From Ustilaginoidea virens (taxonomy: Eukaryota; Ascomycota; Sordariomycetes; Hypocreales; Clavicipitaceae), in the NCBI RefSeq assembly GCF_000687475.1, contig NC_057322.1, positions 806,001-870,000 on the forward strand: a stretch of 64,000 nt of DNA. The letters run 5' to 3'. A model generated the notes under the pieces. It was given only the letters and a program-made list of their open reading frames with translations. It searched no databases and was not told where the DNA came from. The position numbers were made by a program, and so were the translations under genes. Positions 23,305 to 33,063 of the stretch are shown in pieces. The stretch's first letter is position 1; the number at the start of each line of letters is the position of its first letter.

Positions 23305-26177
23305 TAGTCTCGCAGCAGCAGCACCTTTGCTGTGCGAGCACTTGGGTTATCTGATGCATTATGGTGGCACTTGTGCTCGGAGATGAGGGGGGGGGTGCAC
23401 AGCTTGTAGCAACGGTCCGGAATGGTATTTCTAGCACCTGTCCGTCCACCCATCAAGTTTCACCTTGTCACTTGCCACGCCCCGGGGATGGAAGTTGGTC
23501 TTGGCATGACTTGTTTTGTCTTGTCTGTCTGCGGCGCTGTCGGCATTCATTGCACGGCAAAAGGGGAGAGCCGCGGCAACCCAAGCAACCAACCAACCCC
23601 ACACTGCCGGACCTCTGGAGCTTGTACAGTGCGATGGACCAGTCAGTTCCCTTGACTTGCCAGGTATTTCTCAAGACCCATCCGTTGTTCCTTGTCCAAC
23701 CTCGAAACTTGCGAGTAAGGAAGGTAGATGTACGGAGTACATAGTACTCTGTACGTATTGCCTGGTGTTGATGGTACATATTGATTTGGTTCTAAATACA
23801 GGCAGCAACCAATCCAGCCCCACCACCATCGAGGCTATCAAGGCCAGGATACAAACCGAGGGACAAGGGTCGCGCGGCTAATGGGAAAAAAGTACAGGAA
23901 TATCGACAGAAAAACAAACATCAGTACTGGCCCCGAACCGGAAGTTCAGTAGCGCGCGTAATGTCTGGTCTTCTCGAACTTGGCAAGCCGGGTTTCGCCT
24001 GTAGTTGGACCCGGCTACAAGCCCTGTCCAGCCGCCATGGCGCCGGACCTCTCTCTGCCTGCAAAGCGCCAGGACGACGGGAAGGGGTCATTGGGTCCTC
24101 AAGCTATGCACCGGACAAACTCCAAGTGAGGCAAGAACAAGTTGCCGCGGAGGAATTCGCCTCGGCGACGACTGACGAGTCCCGACTACGATGTGCTTGT
24201 CCTTCCCTGGATGGATGCGCAAGGCTCGTGCCACTGGGGAAGAATCAAGTGCCGATGCGTTGATTAATACTGGCAATGGCCGGCCGGCGACGCGCTGCAG
24301 TCCCTCCAACAACTTGTTGTCATCGGACCAAAACCTGACTACTGCGCGAAGGGGCAGTTCCATCGTCGTCGATGGAAGAAGGGGGAAAGGAAAAAAAAAA
24401 AAAAAGAGAAGAAAAAAGTCGGCATAGAATACACGCTTTGGTTTTGCGAGTCGCCACGGCAGCCTACCGTGACGTGACGAAAGCTCCAAGTGCAACATAG
24501 GGCGAGAGAGAGTGGCCGCTCCACCACAAGCTACACTCGTCGACATGGACGCTAACAGCAATGGTCAAACACCCATGCATTGTTGGTGGCAAACATCATG
24601 CTGCCTCTGAGCTGGGCATGGTTCATGCTAGCGGCCGGGCTTTGAGCATGGCAGAATATCTCGAGCGTGCTCTGGCAGCTGCTTCACGTCCGTGACCTCG
24701 ACAATGACTACCGAGTACCGTTGCGGGCTGGTTTCATGGCGGCGAGGCCGCCGCAGGACGGATAGCGTACATGAAGGACGAAGGCAGCGGCTAGCAGCTA
24801 CGTGCGGCAGCACCGCCGGTAATCTCGGTTCCGTCCCCAGCCTCCTTGACCTGGGCTGGTTGGGATGCCAAAGGCGGCATTTAGTCGGCAACTGCTGAGC
24901 AAAAAGGGCGGTTGTTGCGGTAAGAACACCAAGTCGATGAAGCGACCATGCATCTGCTTGTCATCCTAGGTCTATTGAAGAAGGTGTCCGACCTTTCTAC
25001 AGCAAAAAGAATAAACACATGGATGCAAAGGTGAAAAAGACGTGTGATGAAAAAAAAAAGAAGGAAAAAAAAAGAGAAGACGGATGGTCACATACAACAC
25101 CAGGTATTCGCTGGTCGTCACCGACCCAACTACTAATCCGGCGCTCGCCTGTTTATTTAACGGAGATCGAACGGGATCCAAAGTTCTCAAGCGGCTATGG
25201 TCGTATGTGCTGGTTTGACGGCAAGATTGCATTATCAAGTAAGGAACTTGTGTGGACATTCGAAAAAGAAAAAAAATACGCTTGATATGGCGCACACGTA
25301 AACATGCGAGGTCGGATTTTCGGATCCCCGCCGGCGCTCGGATATTCAATCCGCAGTAGTTGCGCTTGCGGTTGATCAACGCGGACTGGGGGTCAAAGAC
25401 GGCCATCCGACTTCACGCTCGGTGGCCAAGAAGTGATTGACTGCCTTGTTCACGCCTCACGCCAGTGTCGAGTGGCGAGCAGTGGCAAGGCCGCCTCGTT
25501 GGGCACTTAACCTGGGCAGATGTCGGTGAGAATGGCGAAGCCGAGGCGATATTTCAGTCTCTAGCTTCCCAGCCTCTGTTTCTGTCTTCTTTTCCCCCCG
25601 GTGCACCTAGTTGTCCTGGTCGGCTTGTGCGTTTCACTTGGCGCCAGTTGACCGCAGGCAGGTTGTGCGCGGCCCATGACGAGACCGCCATGGCCAGTAT
25701 GGCGGGTTTCCCAGCATGCCGTGCTCCGGGCCTTGTTTCTGGTCTAGTTGTTGGAATCGGTTCAACAACACGCGTGCTTAAGCTGACGAGGTCCTCCATG
25801 GGGTTCCCACCCCCCCTGTCACCGCTGATTGTGCTCCACTGGCAAAGACAAACCATCATCTATGTACATACGTCACCGCAGCCCATTCGAGCCGGGCTTC
25901 TCTACGGTGCACCCGTCGTTGCAGGTTCTGCGGCCGAAAATGGCCTGGTTGCTAGAGTCCAGCCATCCAGTACAAGAACCCGATGGCTTGCGCATATTCT
26001 CGTTCCTCAGCACGCATCAGAAACTAACGACAGCCGTTGAGTTCTCTTGGGCCTTGTCAACCACGCGCGAAAACGTGCCGCATATTGCGTCACCCACCAG
26101 GAATTAAAGCAGCAAAAAAAAAAAAAAAAAGAAAAGAAAAAAAATGGACGCAACCGCTTACAAGGCGGGTGGCAAAG
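23305..26177. other. gene-poor region, right part
   Basis: No recognisable gene. Short ORFs on both strands lack motifs. It contains a GTACGGAGTAC motif with an adjacent GTACTCTGTAC (23729-23754), an A-rich patch at 24391-24406, and an A tract at 26114-26130 just before the CAP-protein gene, whose promoter presumably occupies the last kilobase. Confidence 0.5.
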
Positions 26178-26816
26178 ATGAAGAGCCCGCTGCTGGTCCT
26201 GGTCCTTTGCTCCTGCCTCCCGCTCGCCTCGGCCTCGGCCGCGGTCGTCACCGTCACGGCTGCCCCGGCCGTCCCTTCGCAGGAGCCGCAGTGGAACAGC
26301 GCAGAGGTGTTCACGTCGGCGATCCTCAACAGCACCAACTTCTACCGCGGCCAATACAACGCCAGCCGGGTGGGATGGAACCAGACCCTGGCCGAGTTTG
26401 CGGACGACTACCTCGACAAGGGCGGCTGCAAGTTCGAGCACTCGGGCGGGCCGTACGGCGAGAACCTGGCGGAAGGGTACCCGAGCGCGACGGCGAGCGT
26501 GGAGGCGTGGGGCAACGAGGCCGGCGGGTACGACTTTGCGGAGCCCGGGTTCTCCCACGACACGGGCCACTTTACGCAGCTGGTGTGGAAGGCGACGACG
26601 GCGGTGGGTTGCGGGAGAAGGCTGTGCGGCCAGAGGGGATGGTACCTGGTGTGCGAGTACTGGCCGAGGGGGAACGTGGTGGGCGAGTTTGGCGACGAGG
26701 TCGACCGGAGAGTGTCGGGGGCGCCGAGGGCTGGGCCGCGGGCGGCCGCTCTGCTGTCTTTGTGTTTGGCGGGGGCGGCATCATGGGCGGCGATGGCGAT
26801 GGCGATGGCGATGTAG
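26178..26816 (+). CDS. secreted CAP/SCP/PR-1 domain protein, possibly GPI-anchored
   Basis: Single exon, 212 aa from the ATG at 26178. This start gives a clear signal peptide (MKSPLLVLVLCSCLPLASA); an upstream in-frame ATG at 26037 would place a lysine run before it and is rejected. The CAP fold is shown by ILNSTNFYRGQYN, WNQTLAEFADDY, the CAP1 signature GHFTQLVWKATTAVGCG and the CAP2 signature WYLVCEYWPRGN, with histidines that bind metal in the family. Three N-x-S/T sites are visible in the mature part. The C-terminus (RAAALLSLCLAGAASWAAM and following) is hydrophobic after a small-residue region, so a GPI anchor is plausible. Fungal PR-1 proteins such as yeast Pry bind and export sterols or fatty acids; that function is inferred here. 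Confidence 0.92.
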   Translation: MKSPLLVLVLCSCLPLASASAAVVTVTAAPAVPSQEPQWNSAEVFTSAILNSTNFYRGQYNASRVGWNQTLAEFADDYLDKGGCKFEHSGGPYGENLAEGYPSATASVEAWGNEAGGYDFAEPGFSHDTGHFTQLVWKATTAVGCGRRLCGQRGWYLVCEYWPRGNVVGEFGDEVDRRVSGAPRAGPRAAALLSLCLAGAASWAAMAMAMAM

Positions 26817-26940
26817 GCGGCTGGCTTTGGCCGCGGGAAGACAATGGCTGCGACTCGTCTGTCTCGTCTCGTCTCGTCCCGTGCTTTTCCTTTTCCAGTT
26901 TGCAGCTTGCAGTTTCCGCTCAAATCAACGTCCCACGAGG

Positions 26941-26979
26941 CGGCAAATCGCGGGCGGCAAATCGCGGGCGGCAAATCAG
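26941..26979. repeat. 14-bp tandem repeat, three copies
   Basis: The CGGCAAAT core starts at 26941, 26955 and 26969. Confidence 0.85.
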
Positions 26980-27458
26980 TCGCTGGCGGTTCGCGCTGGC
27001 CAGGCCGCCCGGGCCGGGCCGGACCAATCCAACCAATCAGCGCCGCCCCTTTCTTGCCCCGGGCGACAGGGCTCGCCGAGTAGCAGAGGAAGCAGCGTCC
27101 CCGAGAAGCAGGCCCAATCGTACTCGGGCAGGTCGGCTCGTCAGCGGTCGCTGTCCAGGCGTCGCGGCGGGTTCGCAGCTACCTCGGTCGATGGGCTGGC
27201 TCTGTGAACCGCCGTTACCTGCCTGCCTGGCCTGCCTGCCGCTGCCTGCCCTTTGCCTGGGTTTTGCCTGGGGTTTGCCTGCCTTTTCTGCCCCTGAGCT
27301 ATTTTTGGCCCGCGACGCGCGACTGGTTTTCCCCGATAAACAAGGTCGACAGCTCCACCACGCGGCATCGCGTTGCTGTTGGACACAGCGAACCCAGCTA
27401 GACCTCGATTCTCTCCTACCGGCCGCCTGCGCCTGGTTTTCCGCCCCGGCTTTTTTGG

Positions 27459-27530
27459 TGTCCGAGAGAAACAGCTTTCTGCTGTCCGGGGTAAACAACT
27501 TCCTATTGTCCGGGGGAAACAGCTCGGGCC
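27459..27530. repeat. 24-bp tandem repeat, three copies
   Basis: TGTCCG starts at 27459, 27483 and 27507, each followed by an AAACA(A/G)CT core. The middle copy carries GTAAACAACT, also found in the larger array at 39.7-40.1 kb. Confidence 0.8.
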
Positions 27531-27790
27531 AAACGCCACCGCATCCCCAAACATAGCAACGAAAGGCCCGTCAAGGCGCAAAGCCTACCGACTTTTTCTT
27601 TTTGTTCTCCCTCCCTTTTTGATCGGTGCTCGCCATCAGCGGGATCTAGCACACCGCACAGCCGTGAGCAAAATAACAGTCTGGTCGCATCTCGGCTGAC
27701 GCCGTCTCCATCCCCAAGGCAAGGACGTGGCAATCGATGCGGCTGGCGGCTATTAGGGCGCGCGACTCCCCCCGTCCATCGGCAGCAGGC

Positions 27791-28516
27791 ATGCTGGCCA
27801 GCCTGGCGCTGCTGGCCCCCCACGCGTCGGGATTCTTCCTGACCCTGTCGAACTTTCAGCCGGTGTCGGCGGCCTCCCTGCCGCTGGAGTGCGTCTTTGC
27901 GTACAACACGCCCATGCGGGGGTGCGGCGCGCGCGACTTTGCCGGCGGCGGCGGCGGCGGCGGCGGCGGTTGTTCGCCCATGTGCCGGGGGGCTGTTGCG
28001 ACGACCCAGGCCGGCATCCAGGAGGCTTGCGCGCTGGTCAGCGCGGGCGCGGGCTCGCTGCTCGGACGGGCGCAAAGCGGCAATCTGGTGGCGGCGCTGT
28101 GCGGAGACGACCGGCCGCACGAGGCCTCCGCCCGGGCAACCGGCACGGCTAGCCCCGTCCCACCGCGGACGGCTGCCCGGACACGAGCCGATTCGAGTCC
28201 CACGAGGGCCAGCTCCGCGACGGCGGCGACGACCTCGGGCACATGGACCAGCCCGTCGTCGCTCGGCGGCCTCGCGTCCCGGAGCCAGGGGAGCACGGCT
28301 CAGGACACCTCGGCCGCGACTTTTGCGTCGCCGTCGTCCATCAGGGCGGCAGCTCGGCCGACGCAAACGCAGCCGCAGCCGCAGCCGCCGCCGCAGGGCG
28401 GAGGTGGCAGTCCGTTTGACGTCTTTGCACCTGGAAGGGGCGTCAGGGGCGTCAGGGGCGTCTGCGAGCCGGGGTGCGGGCATGCTCTGCTTGGTCTTGT
28501 GCTTGATGGCGATTGA
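27791..28516 (+). CDS. predicted secreted Cys-containing, Ser/Ala/Pro-rich protein
   Basis: The reading frame is open from an ATG at 27737; I prefer the second ATG at 27791 (241 aa) because it begins a better signal peptide (MLASLALLAPHASGFFLTL). The mature N-terminal part carries spaced cysteines (LECVFAYN, MRGCGARDF, GGCSPMCRG, EACALV, AALCGD), a pattern seen in small secreted fungal proteins of unknown function. It is interrupted by a nine-residue Gly run and followed by a Ser/Thr/Ala-rich stalk. Relatives with such stalks usually end in a GPI signal; here the frame ends in GHALLGLVLDGD, while the +1 frame encodes a hydrophobic MLCLVLCLMAIDVV end. The C-terminus may therefore be mis-framed by sequence error, mutation or a missed intron. 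Confidence 0.6.
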   Translation: MLASLALLAPHASGFFLTLSNFQPVSAASLPLECVFAYNTPMRGCGARDFAGGGGGGGGGCSPMCRGAVATTQAGIQEACALVSAGAGSLLGRAQSGNLVAALCGDDRPHEASARATGTASPVPPRTAARTRADSSPTRASSATAATTSGTWTSPSSLGGLASRSQGSTAQDTSAATFASPSSIRAAARPTQTQPQPQPPPQGGGGSPFDVFAPGRGVRGVRGVCEPGCGHALLGLVLDGD

Positions 28517-29001
28517 TGTTGTCTAGGACGGCGTTTCTCCGTCTCTTGTCTTTTCTTCTGAGCCGTTTTTTATTTTCATCTCAAGGTCAGCGCGGGTGCC
28601 ACGCTTCAGGGGATCGGGGCCGGGGCGGATACCAGGCTGGGCATCAGCACACTGCTAGTCTTGTTCTTGGTCTTGGCCTTGCGTCTGGCGTCTGGCGTCT
28701 TGGGTCTTGGGTCTTGGGTCTTGACCGACTTGGGTTCCGAAATGCTTGCCTCTACGTCGGGAAACACGAAGGAAGTGATGGAAGCAAAAAAGGGCGGCGG
28801 TCGGCAAGTCACGAGCCGGGCGCTCTTGCCCGGATTGGGCCTAGTGGCTGCGGGGGGGTGGCGATTTGGCACAACTTGCGATTGAATTAATTAATTGATT
28901 AATCTATTGCTGCAGCCCCTCTGAGTCTCAACAGTACTTGCTCCTTGCATTATCCGAGTCCATCGACCACCCCCAACTGCCATCGCGCATCCGTCGCCGC
29001 C
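28517..29001. other. intergenic region between convergent genes
   Basis: Contains a TGGCGTCT/TGGGTCT-type repeat at about 28680-28722 and an AT-rich TTAATTAATTGATTAA patch at about 28884-28902. No gene was recognised. Confidence 0.6.
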
Positions 29002-30231
29002 CTAGGCAGCAGCCCCCCGCGCGGGATCCCCCGCGGAACCCCCCGCGGAAATGGCGTGCAAGGCCAGCGTGAAAAACTCGAGCCCCACCGCCACGTCGGG
29101 AAACGCCGGCCCAAACGCCTGCCTCATGTTTTCCCCGGTCATGGTCAGGTTGACCCGCGGGCCGGCCGACGCCAGCGCGTCCAGCAGCTCGTTGTCGGCG
29201 GCCATCTTGTCGAGCGAGAACAGGATCTCGGAGATGCCGGCCACGTACCTGTCCTCCTGCGGGCGCTTGAAGTCGGCCACGGCGTCGCGGTAGACGGCCG
29301 CGCAGGCGGCGTCGTCGTCGTCGTCGTCGTTGTTGTTGCTGCTGCTGCTGTTGTTGTTGCTGTCATCGTCGTTGCCGTCATTGTGGTCGTCCAGGCTGCC
29401 GTCGGCGATGCCGCGCCGCCAGACGGGTTTCCCGCCCGCCATGTAGTCCAGGTACCGGCCGGCCACCCGGGCCAGGTACGCGGGCATCGCGGCGGCGTCG
29501 CCGCGCGTGGCCCGCCGCGCCAGCGCCAGCGCCTCCGCCTCGCGCCGCATGGCCCGCAGGCCCAGCCGGACGGCGACGTTGCTGCAGCGCAGCACGGCGT
29601 CGCGCTCCGCCGGCGGCAGGCGCTCGATGAGCGTGCTGGCGTGCATGTCGGGCTCGGCGAGCAGCAGGGCGAGCAGGAAGGGCCGCGTGTCGCCGTCGGG
29701 CCCGCCGAACCTGCGATGCAGGGCGGCCCGCTTGTCCGGCGCCGCCCAGCGGTAGATCTGGGCGGCGGCCTCGCGGCGGCCCATGCCGACAAAGAGCGAG
29801 TCGTACGAGGGGTCGGTGCGCCGCTTGCGCACGACGCGCGGCCGCGGCTTGCGGCCCTTGTACTCGCGGTACCCGGGGTCCTCGTACTTGACGCGCGAAA
29901 AGCCCTTGTACGGGAACCAGGCCAGCCAGGGCTCCCCCCAGTCCGGGTTCCACGTCCGGTCGGCGCCCGGGTGGTGCTGCGCCCCGCACCGGTAGTAGAC
30001 GTCGTCGCTGATGTTGGACGGCATGAACTCGAGCAGCGAGGGCGGCAGGGGCGGCGGGCCCGGCGGGCAGTGCTTGGTCAGCCGGCAGTCGCAGTCCATC
30101 GAGACCTCGTACATGCGGGCCACGTCAACCCACGGCACCCAGGGGTGGTACGTTCTGCCCTCGGGATGGACCTTTGTGAACCAGCACCCGGGAGGGGCTT
30201 CCGACGGCTGCGACATGGCCGTGTTGCCCAT
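29002..30231 (-). CDS. hypothetical protein
   Basis: Single exon, 409 aa from MGNTAMSQPSE. The frame is open further upstream, but that part is a Lys-rich, untranslated-looking stretch, so 30231 is preferred; Met6 is an alternative start. No known domain was recognised. The first half is rich in Trp, Tyr and Pro (TYHPWVPWVDV, DVYYRCGAQHHPG, PWLAWFPYKGF) with a Cys cluster (DCDCRLTKHC) and a basic patch (KGRKPRPRVVRKRR). The second half is predicted helical, Ala/Arg-rich, and broken by an Asp/Asn/Ser run encoded at about 29317-29396. There is no signal peptide or clear membrane segment. Codon bias and length support a real gene. Confidence 0.65.
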   Translation of the reverse strand: MGNTAMSQPSEAPPGCWFTKVHPEGRTYHPWVPWVDVARMYEVSMDCDCRLTKHCPPGPPPLPPSLLEFMPSNISDDVYYRCGAQHHPGADRTWNPDWGEPWLAWFPYKGFSRVKYEDPGYREYKGRKPRPRVVRKRRTDPSYDSLFVGMGRREAAAQIYRWAAPDKRAALHRRFGGPDGDTRPFLLALLLAEPDMHASTLIERLPPAERDAVLRCSNVAVRLGLRAMRREAEALALARRATRGDAAAMPAYLARVAGRYLDYMAGGKPVWRRGIADGSLDDHNDGNDDDSNNNSSSSNNNDDDDDDAACAAVYRDAVADFKRPQEDRYVAGISEILFSLDKMAADNELLDALASAGPRVNLTMTGENMRQAFGPAFPDVAVGLEFFTLALHAISAGGSAGDPARGAAA

Positions 30232-31799
30232 GGTGGTGGTGGTGGTTGGTGGTGTTATGCGGCGGACGGGGGGGACTTGGGTGTCGCGGGAGCAGCAACC
30301 AGCAAGCAAAGGTGTTTCTTTCTTTTTTCTTTTCTTTTTCCCTCTCCCTTTCTTTTTTTTTGTTTTAAAAAAATGAAGAAGCAGCGAGACAAAGGAGCAA
30401 CAAGAGTCTTGGTTGGAAAAAAGCAGCGAGGCAGAACGCATCAAGCAGGCCACTCTTGTCAAGGCCCTGCCTTATGTAGCCCCGGCAGGGCTGGACCATG
30501 GGAGGCCCAAGTCCAACAGCCTTTTCAAACACAAGCAGCCGCGAACCTTGGGGGGAGGGGGGGGGGGACGGGCGGCGCAGGCAATAGAGTTTGCTGGGAG
30601 AAGCTGGCGCGCGGGTTTCTTCAGGATAGACTCGGGGGGGGGAGGGGGAAGTCGAGTTTTCCCAACTTTCAAGGCGGCCGACCTGGTGCAGAGGTGGGTT
30701 GGGTTGGTGCTTTGGCATGGCGAGATGCGCGATGCTTCTCCCTTTGTTTGTGTTGAAGCGTGTGTTTTTTATATTTATTTATTTCATTTCATGGAATCCA
30801 ATCTATGGCCAGCAGAGCTGCCTGGCGTCGTTTTACTACCGATGATATCGGTTATGCCATGCCGCCGGTGATGCCCTCCCGTCCATCTGTTTTGCTCCCG
30901 GCTGGCTGCCGCCACCCCTGCCGTGAAGGCGTTGGGTTGGGCCTGTCAGTCAACTGCAACATCCCCTACCCACTCACCCCCTCCCTGTACGCACTGCACA
31001 CACCGCCTACCTCCCTCCCTCCAGGCACCTGCTACGTACCATGTACAAGGCCGCCCAGCACCCACGCCGGCCCCATGCAATCTTATCTTATCTCTCTGCC
31101 GTTGCGCGGCAAGCACCAAGACGATTGATTGGGCCATGCCGCCACAAACTTGGCCGGCTTACATGGGCGCCCGCTGGGGAACGCAGACGTGGTCAAGAAT
31201 TTGTTGGTGTCAGTCAATTGGTGCTGCTGCGGGCTGCGTGCTCGCTCACCACGCACGGGGCAGCCGCGCCGACAGGGTTTGCGCGCGGGCCCGGATTGGG
31301 ATGGAGGCCGAGACGACATGCAGCTGGTAGCTTGAGTTGACGCAAGTCGCTCTGGTGCGTGCTGGCCAGGCACTTACTTGTCTGGTGGTGTCTGGTGCTC
31401 CGGCGGTCGGACGCAGCAGTTGGCTGCACGTGTCTGGTATCAGTGTCTGTTTGGGTCGATGGGCGTGATGCGAGACTGGAAGGAAGGCAGAGGAAAAGGG
31501 AAGGAAGGAATTTGATCTGGTCGCGAGGGAAGGCACGGCCAAGGCAGAGCTCCATATGGCCTAGCCCGTGCCCCATGCCCGCCCGATGCTTACAATCAAA
31601 CATGTATTTAGCACCAGACAGCAGAACAGTCTGAGCAGCTACTGTCAACGAGCTCGCCGCCGACCGCGGCGCCGTCCATCAGGGCCTCCCTCTGGGATGC
31701 CGGCGTCGGTCAATCATGTCTGGATGTCCTTTCCTTGCATTCGCCCTGCGCTGGCAGTGCAGTCGACCAGAAGTTGACTGGCTCGACGGCCGATCCCAC

Positions 31800-31839
31800 G
31801 GACCAGACCAGACCAGACCAGACCAGACCAGACCAGACC
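31800..31839. repeat. GACCA pentamer array
   Basis: Eight consecutive GACCA units followed by GACCCGGTCC. Confidence 0.85.
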
Positions 31840-32574
31840 CGGTCCAGCTTTGCAAATCCATCCATCCCCAGACCAAAGCACACAGCTGGGGCCAACAGGG
31901 CCAACAAAGTCTTGGCCGTCTTGGCCTGCCCCAGGGCCGCGTCGTCCACGGCAAAAATGCCAGGCGCTGTCAATAGGCCGGCCGACCCGAGTCAGCGATG
32001 GACTTGGGGGGCGGGGGGGGGGGGGACACTGCCGGCTATAACTCCATCACCGCCCCGGTGGAGATTCCCGTGCCCTTTTCCCACCCATCGACCAGGACTG
32101 GATTTTTTTTCCAATTTTTTTTTTGCCATCATCCCGGCTGTGCGCAAAACAGTCCGAGACGGGAGGGTAATCCGTGGTGCCGGGAGCCAGAACCTGACTG
32201 CCTGCCCTTGCTGCGAATCCTGCAGAGGCGAACCTTGCAGAACGAGAACGACCTGGCCTCGTTGGAGAGGGCAGACCGAGACCCGGTTGCTATCGCTGTC
32301 GTCGTTGTCGCCGTCGCCGTCGCCGTCGCCTTCGTCATCGTCATCGACGCCATCACCATCTCCTTCATCATCGTCGACGTCGCCGTCGTCGTGGTTTTTG
32401 TTGTTGTTGTTGCCGTTGTTGCCGTTGTTGCCCCGTTGCTTTTCTGGATTCCCACGCCGCAAACTCTATCGCCGTCCCGTCTGCAGAGTGACGCCATTAT
32501 CGCATCCGCCCTTGATCATCCGCAACCCTACTTAACCAACCACACACCCCCCCTGCCTATCCCTGCCCGCAACA

Positions 32575-32632
32575 CTTCAACAACACTTCAACAACACTTC
32601 AACAACTCTTCAACAACTCTTCAACTGCGCGC
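32575..32632. repeat. 12-bp tandem repeat, CAACACTTCAA/CAACTCTTCAA units
   Basis: Five roughly 12-bp units lie about 430 bp upstream of the antiporter start, in the probable 5' leader. Confidence 0.8.
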
Positions 32633-33063
32633 CTCTTCCTCTGCCACCTCTTGTCGCTTGCTCGCCCGTCTCGCTACTCTGCCAGTCTTTCCGCTTTGAA
32701 TCGAGCCCGTCCGGAAAGAAAAGAGTCCGTCGGGGTCCCAACCGTCCCAACGGCAGATTGCTTCTGTACACACTGCCCTCGGTGCCGACAAATCTGGGCT
32801 GCATGTATCCATCCGGCATCCGTTTCCGCTCAGCATCAATTGGCCGGCGCCGAGTCGACTGTCGGTCCAAGCCGTCTTCACCTCCGAGCCAGCAGCGGCC
32901 GCCATCCTTGCCTCCTTCGTCCGAGTTTCTGCCAAGTCCATCACCGGAGTGAAACCCGGCGGGAGGGAAAGGGGGGGAAAAGAGAAATAAAGGTATCCTT
33001 TCAAAAAAAAAAAAAAAAAAAAAAAAAGGCCCCGAGGGGTTGCAAAGAGACAAATCCGCCCAA

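Larger units (their letters stand above)
26817..27790. other. intergenic/promoter region with short repeats
   Basis: No gene was seen. It has three 14-bp units (CGGCAAATCGCGGG) from 26941, CCAAT motifs at 27024 and 27033, TGCCTG-rich sequence at about 27218-27285, and three 24-bp units from 27459. Confidence 0.6.
30232..33063. other. intergenic/promoter region between divergent genes
   Basis: No gene was recognised in 2.8 kb shared by the divergent unknown gene and the antiporter. It contains a GACCA pentamer array at 31800-31839, a trinucleotide-rich GTCGCC/GTTGTT stretch at about 32290-32430, a CAACACTT repeat at about 32575-32630 and a 25-nt A tract at 33003-33027 directly before the antiporter start. 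Confidence 0.6.

Noticed and set aside
26144..27556. 470-codon plus-strand frame overlapping the CAP gene
   Set aside because: It reads the CAP coding sequence in the wrong frame and continues through intergenic DNA.
26178..28516. Effector or toxin island formed by the two secreted-protein genes
   Set aside because: Only two unrelated secreted proteins, one of a ubiquitous CAP family; no toxin motif is visible.
28945..30756. 603-codon plus-strand frame over the unknown minus-strand gene
   Set aside because: Arg/Gly/Val-rich shadow without domains; a Val run reads the Asp/Asn codons backwards.
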